DNA from: Sandaracinaceae bacterium
GTDB lineage: Bacteria > Myxococcota_A > Polyangia > Polyangiales > JAFGIB01
Assembly (NCBI GenBank): GCA_017881055.1
Contig: JADGRF010000171.1
Location: forward strand, 1-38,217
Direction of reading: 5' to 3'
Length of the DNA stretch: 38,217 nt
Shown here: piece by piece, positions 33,336 through 38,217 of the stretch
Layout: the number at the start of each line of letters is the position of its first letter
Numbering within the stretch: the stretch's first letter is position 1
Translations under genes and position numbers: made by a program
Notes under the pieces: model-generated
The model's database searches: none
Told to the model about the DNA's origin: nothing
Seen by the model: the letters and a program-made list of their open reading frames with translations, nothing else

Positions 33336-34741
33336 ATGCTCAAATCGCTACGGGAAACCGCACTGAATCGTCACAGGCAGGGGGTCGTCCTCCGGCCATG
33401 GTTCGGGCTGCTGGTCGTACTTTTCACCGGTCGGGTCTTGGCGCAAGACGCGCCCGCGCCCGCCGTAGCGGCCAGCACGTCGAACGCAAGAGCGCGGGGC
33501 GCACCCGCTGCACCCGCGGCAGCAGACGCCGATCTTGCCGCGCGTGTCGAGGAGCTGAGCCGCAGGCTTGCGGAGCAGGACGAGGAGCTGACCCGCCAGC
33601 GCACCGAGCTGGACACGTACAAGTCCCGGCTGGACGACGGAACCAGCGCGACGAAGGCACAGGCAAGCTCTGCTGGCGATCCCGCGCTCGAAGCGCTGCT
33701 GGCGGAATCCGGCGGCGCAGAAGGCGAGCCGCAAGCGTTCGAGCCGCAGCTGCGCGTCTACGGGTTTGCCGACGTCGGCTTGCAGCGCGCATGGGGTGGC
33801 CTGTTCCAGAGCGGCCTTTCGCTGTCGAACGCCACGAACTTCGTGCTCGGCAACGTGAACATCTACTTCGACGCGACGCCGTTCAAGAACTGGCGCTTTC
33901 TCACGGAAGTCCGTTTCACCAACTTTCCGGATGGCACCGAATCGTCCGCTCTCACGAGCGGCAACTTCGCGCGCGCCAACACCGGCGTCTTCGACTACAC
34001 GTCGCCGACCGGCGGGTTCGTGACCGTGCGTTGGGCCGGTATCGTGCTCGAGCGTGCGCACGTCGACTGGACGCCGTCCGACGCATTCAACATTCGCAGC
34101 GGCTACTTCCTCACGCCGTACGGCGTATGGAACGTCGACCACGGCTCACCGACCCGCATCATGCTGCGCCCGCCGTTCTTCGTGTCGCTCGAGTACTTCC
34201 CGGAGCGCCGCACGCGACGCCCATTCCCGATGCAGTTCGGCGCGTCAAAGGGTCAACCGAGGACTACTCGAAGAGCGCGACGGTGCTCGCCGACGGAACA
34301 CCGGGCGTGGCGCGCGCTCAAACGCTCGCGTACGACGAGCTGGACAGCGCCGCCGACGTGTCGATGGACATCGGCCCCTTGCGTATACGCTCCGAGTTCG
34401 TCGCTCATCGCGTGGTGTACGCGCCGGGCAAACGGGTGGTGACGTTGGGCGCTCCGGCGGCGAATGTCACGGCGCTAGGCAGCTACTTGCTGTTCGCCTA
34501 TCGCTTACCCTGGCTCGGCCTCGAGCCGATGCTGGTCGGCGAGTTCCTGCGCTACCCGACGTTGGTGACGGGCGAAGCGGTCGTCGTCCCCGGGGGGGGC
34601 GTGAACGTATACTTCAACTCGGCGGTCACGTTGCGCCTGCAGTACAGCTACGTCATGCCGGTTCGGTTCGACAAATCAGCAAAGGACGAGAGCGGTCGCG
34701 ATCTCCACCTCTTGAGCTCACGACTCATCATCGCGTTCTGA
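33336..34741 (+). pseudogene. Outer-membrane porin-like gene broken by frameshift and probable internal deletion
   Basis: The first frame (from 33336) gives a signal peptide (FGLLVVLFTGRVLAQ), an Ala-rich coiled segment (LAARVEELSRRLAEQDEELT) and the start of a beta-barrel, up to FFVSLEYFPERRT near 34210. It then turns to nonsense. From about 34250 another frame takes over with sensible barrel sequence (STEDYSKSATVLADGTPG to LHLLSSRLIIAF at 34741). A frame change of one base modulo three is needed. The conserved 'G-x-LSNGRGP' middle part that I expect in such phosphate-porin-like proteins is absent, so a segment of perhaps 150 bp seems lost. A run of eight G near 34590 stays in frame. It is followed immediately by a PstS-like gene. 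Confidence 0.75.
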
Positions 34742-34742
34742 C

Positions 34743-35225
34743 ATGAGATTCCTTCTGCCATGGCTGCTCGCTCTGACGCTCCACGGCGCGTTCGCGCCGT
34801 CGACGGTGACGAACCAGGAGCCGTTGGTCGTGATCGTCAACCCGGCGACGAGCGCGAGCCAGCTGTCAGCCGATCGACTCGAAGCCATCTTCACCCTCTC
34901 GCAGCGCGAATGGTCCGGTGGACAAACGGTGATCCCGTTCAACTACGCGCCAGGTGTCGGGATCCGCGAGACGTTCGATCGCGTAGTGCTCGGCATGAAC
35001 AGTGAAGAGGTTGCCCGCTTCTGGATCGACCGGCGCATCCGCGGCATGGGCGACTCCCCGCGCAAGGTGCCAACCATCGCGCTCATGTTGCGCGTGGTGG
35101 CCAAGCTTCCGGGCGCGATCGGCTACGTGCCGGAGAGCGCAGCCACACCCGACGTGAAGGTCGTCGCGCTCATCAAAGACGGCAAGGTCCTCACCCCGCG
35201 ACCAGTCGCGGTCGCAGCACCATGA
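34743..35225 (+). CDS. PstS-like periplasmic phosphate-binding-type protein (short)
   Basis: 160 residues. A signal peptide (RFLLPWLLALTLHGAFA) is followed by LVVIVNPATSASQLSADRLEAIFTL, then WSGGQTVIPFN, RETFDRVVLGM and AKLPGAIGYVPE. This is the compact substrate-binding fold of PBP-like phosphate-binding proteins, about half the size of true PstS. The ATG is one base after the porin stop codon, so the pair was probably cotranslated. Such small proteins often occur beside porin-like genes; role in phosphate capture is inferred. Confidence 0.82.
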   Translation: MRFLLPWLLALTLHGAFAPSTVTNQEPLVVIVNPATSASQLSADRLEAIFTLSQREWSGGQTVIPFNYAPGVGIRETFDRVVLGMNSEEVARFWIDRRIRGMGDSPRKVPTIALMLRVVAKLPGAIGYVPESAATPDVKVVALIKDGKVLTPRPVAVAAP

Positions 35226-35266
35226 CCGCGAACATGACGAGAACCGTGACGAGAACCATGACGAGA
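35222..35266 (+). repeat. 12-bp repeat generating several possible start codons
   Basis: ATGACGAGAACC-type units occur in series from 35222 (ATGACCGCGAAC, ATGACGAGAACC, GTGACGAGAACC, then ATGACGAGA). In frame they give MTANMTRTVTRTMTR, with four ATG and one GTG within 45 bases. The repeat lies at the overlap with the upstream gene (ATGA). Confidence 0.8.
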
Positions 35267-35701
35267 ATGCCGCTGGGAATCACGCTGGGCATGAGGCGCG
35301 CAGCGTGCTGCTTCGCGTTGTGCGTTTCGTGCGTGAGCGTCACGAGCTGCGATCCTTCACCGGCTTGCGATCCGGGACAGTACGCGAACACGGGTGGCTG
35401 CTTTCCGATCAAGCCCGCCGATGCCGGTGCACACGATGCTGGCGGCGACGGAGGCGGTAGCGGCGACGACGCCGGCAGCGTCAGCACATGTCCTGCGGAC
35501 TACACCGGGTTCGGCAAGAGCTGCAGCGCGAACAGCGACTGTCCGTGCCAAGCGCCGACCTGCGCCACCGCGCCCCTGAACTATTGCTCCAAGCTCGAGT
35601 GCCAGAACGATCCGAAGGCATGCCCGAGCGGCTGGACGTGCACGGACATCTCGGCGTTCTCGACCGATCCCAAGGCGACGCACATCTGCTTCAAGATGTA
35701 G
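35222..35701 (+). CDS. Cys-rich predicted lipoprotein
   Basis: 159 residues. After a repetitive N-terminus, the signal core MRRAACCFALCVSCVSVTSC suggests lipid attachment at the last Cys (VTSC). The mature part has a Gly/Asp/Ala-rich spacer (DAGGDGGGSGDDAG) and a Cys-rich domain with about ten cysteines (CPADYTGFGKSCSANSDCPC and following). Such modules are frequent in myxobacterial surface proteins. The start is ambiguous because of the ATG repeats. It overlaps the PstS-like gene by four bases. Confidence 0.75.
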   Translation: MTANMTRTVTRTMTRMPLGITLGMRRAACCFALCVSCVSVTSCDPSPACDPGQYANTGGCFPIKPADAGAHDAGGDGGGSGDDAGSVSTCPADYTGFGKSCSANSDCPCQAPTCATAPLNYCSKLECQNDPKACPSGWTCTDISAFSTDPKATHICFKM

Positions 35702-35718
35702 TGGTCCTATGTAATCCG

Positions 35719-35740
35719 CGGAGCAGCCTGCGGCTCTCCG
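35719..35740 (+). repeat. REP-like hairpin, variant copy
   Basis: CGGAG pairs with CTCCG around AGCC-TGC-GGCT, preceded by ATCCG. It has the same layout as the copies near 9614, with the outer stem changed on both sides and the loop TTC changed to TGC. It sits between convergent genes. Confidence 0.7.
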
Positions 35741-35746
35741 TTGAGC

Positions 35747-36232
35747 TCAAAACGCGAGGCGTAGCGTGAAGAGCGGGCGGGGCGCCGGGCCCATCATGCG
35801 TCGCTCGTTCTCTGCGCGCTGCTGCAGCTCGAGATCGCGGTCCAAGCGATCGATGCGCACATCCTCCTCGCGGATGTCGGCGTTGACCTTGAGCAACCAG
35901 ATCGCGCCCGCGCTGCCCACTGCAGCCCCGACCACGACCACGACGCTCACCCACGGCGGCGCCGAGCAGCCGTGCTCGCAGCCGAGCGCGTGAGCGCTGC
36001 CAACGACGGTACCCGTGAGCACCGCGGAGACACCGAGGCCGAGTGTGAGCAGCGGCCACAAGCGCGTACTGCTGGCCCGCTCTGCGCGTGCATCGCGCAG
36101 TTGCAACGTGAGCTTGTCGCGAGCGAACGCTGCGCGGTCTTCTGCGAGCGCGCGCGCGGGCACGGCCGTCGCCAGCGCAACACATAGCGCGACACATGCG
36201 AGCTCCACGAACAGGTGCCTGGCCAGCGCCAT
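35747..36232 (-). CDS. Small envelope membrane protein of unknown function
   Basis: 161 residues from the ATG at 36232. A signal peptide or first helix (FVELACVALCVALATAVPARA) is followed by a charged helix (DRAAFARDKLTLQLRDARAE). Two membrane segments follow (LWPLLTLGLGVSAVLTGTVV and VSVVVVVGAAVGSAGAIWLL) with a Cys-containing turn between them (GCEHGCS). A coiled-coil C-terminus (REEDVRIDRLDRDLELQQRA) ends in LRLAF. No family was recognised. The frame is open to 36298, but the inner ATG fits the signal peptide better. Confidence 0.7.
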   Translation of the reverse strand: MALARHLFVELACVALCVALATAVPARALAEDRAAFARDKLTLQLRDARAERASSTRLWPLLTLGLGVSAVLTGTVVGSAHALGCEHGCSAPPWVSVVVVVGAAVGSAGAIWLLKVNADIREEDVRIDRLDRDLELQQRAENERRMMGPAPRPLFTLRLAF

Positions 36233-36313
36233 GCGGCGCACTTTACACCAAAGCATGCGTGATGGCTCCCCGATGGCTCCGTGACGCAGCGAAGGCATGC
36301 GGCTGGGCGGTGC

Positions 36314-37009
36314 TCAATCGCGCGCGCCGAGCAGCGCCGCGAGACGGCCGCGAAATTCGCGCGCGGTGGCTGGCGTCGCGGGGGCGCCCGAGGCGCGCCG
36401 GACCGCGTCGCCGAAGATCGCGTCGCCTAGCAATGCGATGGCGCCGAGCTGCAGCTCGAACAGCGTGTCTTCGTAGCGAGCCTCGGGGAACTTCGCGGCG
36501 TGCAGCGCGTGCGCTGCTTCGGCGAGCTGCTTGAGCGGCATGTCGGTTCCGCCGCGCACGGGCTTGGCTGCTCGACCGGACAGCAGCAACCACGCGAGCA
36601 GTCGCGCGAAGCCGCGCTCGCCGTAAACCTCGGCGACCATGTCCATCAGCTCGGCGCGACCGGGTGCGGCAGGGCCCCGCGACAGCGCGGCGAGCAGCTG
36701 TTCGTTCAACGTGTGCAGCGCATGACGTACGACGGCGGCGACCAGACCCTCACGCGAGCCAAAGTGATGCAAAATCGCGGGATGCGAAACGCCGAGCACG
36801 CGCGCGAGATCGGTGAGCCGCAAGCCCTCCGGGCCGACCTTCGTGAGCTGCTTCTCGGCGGCTTCCAGGATGCGCTTCTGGGCTTCGTCCGCGCGCAAGC
36901 GACGGCGCGGCGTGCGCGTGGCGCGGGCACTGCCAGCCGCGGCAACTTTGCTGGCCCGCGCCGACTTGGCTGCGCTCTCGGGTGCTCGTTCGGAACGGCT
37001 TTTAGCCAT
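36314..37009 (-). CDS. TetR-family transcriptional regulator
   Basis: 231 residues. An Arg/Ala-rich N-terminal tail (about 40 residues) precedes the DNA-binding domain (about 43-90): QKRILEAAEKQLTKVG, LTDLARVLGVSHPAILHHFG and SREGLVAAVV. The C-terminal helical domain would bind an unknown ligand. An inverted repeat with perfect 7-bp arms lies 13 bp upstream of its start codon, so self-repression is likely. It diverges from the outer-membrane protein gene at 37143, which may share the operator. Confidence 0.92.
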   Translation of the reverse strand: MAKSRSERAPESAAKSARASKVAAAGSARATRTPRRRLRADEAQKRILEAAEKQLTKVGPEGLRLTDLARVLGVSHPAILHHFGSREGLVAAVVRHALHTLNEQLLAALSRGPAAPGRAELMDMVAEVYGERGFARLLAWLLLSGRAAKPVRGGTDMPLKQLAEAAHALHAAKFPEARYEDTLFELQLGAIALLGDAIFGDAVRRASGAPATPATAREFRGRLAALLGARD

Positions 37010-37021
37010 GACTACGTTGTA

Positions 37022-37037
37022 CTTACATGGATGTAAG
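37022..37037. promoter_or_regulatory. Candidate TetR operator
   Basis: CTTACATGGATGTAAG: 7-bp arms CTTACAT/ATGTAAG around GG. It is AT-rich against the background and sits between the divergent tetR and barrel-protein genes, right where a TetR-type repressor would act. Confidence 0.7.
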
Positions 37038-37142
37038 CGGTAAAGATCGCGCGGTCTAAAAGCGACCCGGGGGCAAGCTTCCCACGAGCGGAGGGGCTTT
37101 TTTTGACAGTCCGACGACGCACGGGCGAGCCTCGAACGTTCG

Positions 37143-37733
37143 ATGCGTCGTTCTTCGAGCTGTGCGCTTACGCTGTTCCTCGCGCTCTGCTTTGCATCGC
37201 ACGCGCGGGCCAGCGACGGGTTCTACGACGACCCGCCGGACCTGCCGAAGACCGTCACGCTGACGCTTTCGCCAATCCACGTCTTGATCCCGATGCTGGA
37301 GATGCAGGCGGAAGTGCGCGTGGGCGACTTCCTCGGCCTGTCCGTGATCGGCGGCGGCGGTCGCTTGATGGCGAAGAACGCCGCTGGCAAAGAGCGTCAC
37401 TTCGGCGCGTACGAATACGGCGGGCAGATCGCGTTCTATCCGTCGAGCGTGTTCAAAGGCCTGCAGCTCGGTGCCGAGGCGCTGTGGATGCACGTGGACG
37501 TCGCCGACGTGATCGGAACCGATCGCGTCACCGGCCTCGGCGCGGGCCTCACGCTCGGACCGTTCATCGGCTACAAGTGGATCGAGGAGCCCGGCTTCAC
37601 GGTGTTCGTGCAGGGCGGCTGCTCGATCACCGCGATCCACACGCCGGCCAAGAACACGCTCGGCCAAGACGCGACGTCGAAGGAGCCGGACTTGCTGCTT
37701 CTGCTGAACTTCAACGTCGGCTGGTCGCTATAA
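37143..37733 (+). CDS. Outer-membrane beta-barrel protein
   Basis: 196 residues. A signal peptide (CALTLFLALCFASHARAS) is followed by alternating hydrophobic strands (TVTLTLSPIHVLIPMLEMQA, LGLSVIGGGGRLM and GAYEYGGQIAFYP). It ends in a terminal strand LLLLNFNVGWSL, like small eight-stranded barrels. The long-loop and core arrangement recalls DUF3575-type outer-membrane proteins. It is divergent from tetR. TTGACA (37103-37108) after a T-run could be a -35 element, but no clear -10 was found. Confidence 0.8.
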   Translation: MRRSSSCALTLFLALCFASHARASDGFYDDPPDLPKTVTLTLSPIHVLIPMLEMQAEVRVGDFLGLSVIGGGGRLMAKNAAGKERHFGAYEYGGQIAFYPSSVFKGLQLGAEALWMHVDVADVIGTDRVTGLGAGLTLGPFIGYKWIEEPGFTVFVQGGCSITAIHTPAKNTLGQDATSKEPDLLLLLNFNVGWSL

Positions 37734-37767
37734 ACCGCGTCGCCTGGGCCGCCACGGTTTGGCGTAG

Positions 37768-38217
37768 TTACGGCTGCTGGGCGCACGCGATTGCGGGGCA
37801 GGCGCCGTTCTTGGCGCCGCAGATGCCGCAGCTCGGGCTGCAGCAGATCTCGTCCTTCGTGCAGGTGTTCTTGCCGCACGCTACGCCGGTGTTGGGCACG
37901 CATGTGCAGGCGACGTTGTCCCAGACTTTGCCTTGAACGCAGAACACGCCGCCCCTGCATTCGCAGATGCCGCCGCAGTCGGCGCCACCCTTGGCAGGGT
38001 CACAGCTGTCACGCGGATCGTCGACACAGGTGCCGCTGCCTGGACAAGGTCTGCCGGCGAAGCCGCCGCAGGTGGCGTTGTCGACGCACTGCGGAAGTCC
38101 TTGGGCGAGCGCACAGTGCTGATACGCCTCGCACGTCTTCGTGTCACAGCCGCCGCCGTTAGCTGCACCGCCGTCTTGAACGGGCAGGCCGGCATCACTG
38201 CCACCGGTGGAACCCGC
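37768..38217 (-). CDS. Cys-rich secreted or surface protein, N-terminus beyond the window
   Basis: The minus strand is open from the window edge (38217) to a TAA at 37768-37770, giving the last 149 residues. It has a Gly/Ser/Asp linker (STGGSDAGLPVQDGGAANGG) followed by about 22 cysteines in short repeats: CDTKTCEAYQHC, CGGFAGRPCPGSGTC, CGGICECRGGVFC and CTKDEICCSPSCGICG. These will form many disulfides outside the cytoplasm. Such Cys-rich tails are typical of myxobacterial lipoproteins. The signal region is missing from the window. Its stop is 34 bp from the convergent barrel-protein gene. Confidence 0.85.
   Translation of the reverse strand, partial: AGSTGGSDAGLPVQDGGAANGGGCDTKTCEAYQHCALAQGLPQCVDNATCGGFAGRPCPGSGTCVDDPRDSCDPAKGGADCGGICECRGGVFCVQGKVWDNVACTCVPNTGVACGKNTCTKDEICCSPSCGICGAKNGACPAIACAQQP

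Noticed and set aside
34590..34600. Run of eight G as the site of the porin frameshift
   Set aside because: The frame on both sides of the run is consistent; the frame change lies about 350 bp upstream.
37080..37108. Intrinsic terminator with T7 run before the barrel-protein gene
   Set aside because: The stem needs a two-base bulge and no plus-strand gene ends upstream of it; kept only as a possible -35 context.

Overview
The window looks like chromosome from a high-GC, Gram-negative, Myxococcota/Polyangia-type deltaproteobacterium. Pointers are FHA-domain sigma-54 activators, a eukaryotic-like Ser/Thr kinase, many small Gly/Ala/Asp-rich or Cys-rich lipoproteins, Tat and Tol systems, and a large cobalamin-dependent ribonucleotide reductase with a C-terminal Zn tail. 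This is inferred from gene content, not from a search. No prophage, transposase, CRISPR array or rRNA was seen.

Layout. (1) 1-7246, all minus strand: partial membrane protein, tatC, tatB-like, a soluble-type chemoreceptor, a Ser/Thr kinase, an orphan SPPY-type DNA methyltransferase and a TrmN6-like RNA methyltransferase. (2) 7302-12327, plus strand: EamA transporter, TlpA-like thioredoxin, then tolQ-tolR-tolA-like-tolB; pal is absent. (3) 12584-14222: tRNA-Met, two tandem paralogous mini-lipoproteins and a secreted protein. (4) 14223-18349: a 0.7 kb leader with promoter and palindromes, then nrdJ. (5) 18595-22951: FHA-GAF-sigma54-activator, then two overlapping lipoprotein genes. (6) 22987-26243, minus: CheY-like regulator, Trm112-like protein, FtsK. 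(7) 26438-28979, plus: a large lipoprotein and an unusual ribbon-helix-helix/FHA fusion. (8) 29354-31841, minus: small ribbon-helix-helix protein, short-chain dehydrogenase and FAD-linked oxidase. (9) 31996-35701, plus: a cupin remnant, a metallo-aminopeptidase lipoprotein, a broken outer-membrane porin, a PstS-like protein and a Cys-rich lipoprotein. (10) 35747-38217: membrane protein, TetR regulator with a perfect-arm operator, outer-membrane barrel and a partial Cys-rich protein.

The strongest unexplained signal is non-coding. A family of about 120-140 bp nested palindromes (12450-12568, 18354-18470, 28983-29101, 29206-29347, plus a divergent relative near 1936-2044) has conserved inner segments, while the outer stem changes on both sides together. 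The four clear copies each lie 3-16 bp beyond the 3' end of a gene and have the same polarity relative to that gene. They look like a gene-end RNA structure or a targeted non-coding mobile element. A second family, short REP-like hairpins built on GCAGCCTTCGGCT, occurs six times. Two copies are tandem between tolQ and tolR, and two are translated inside a lipoprotein signal peptide.

Two genes within 2.8 kb (cupin, porin) appear to carry internal deletions, which may be real decay or assembly error.
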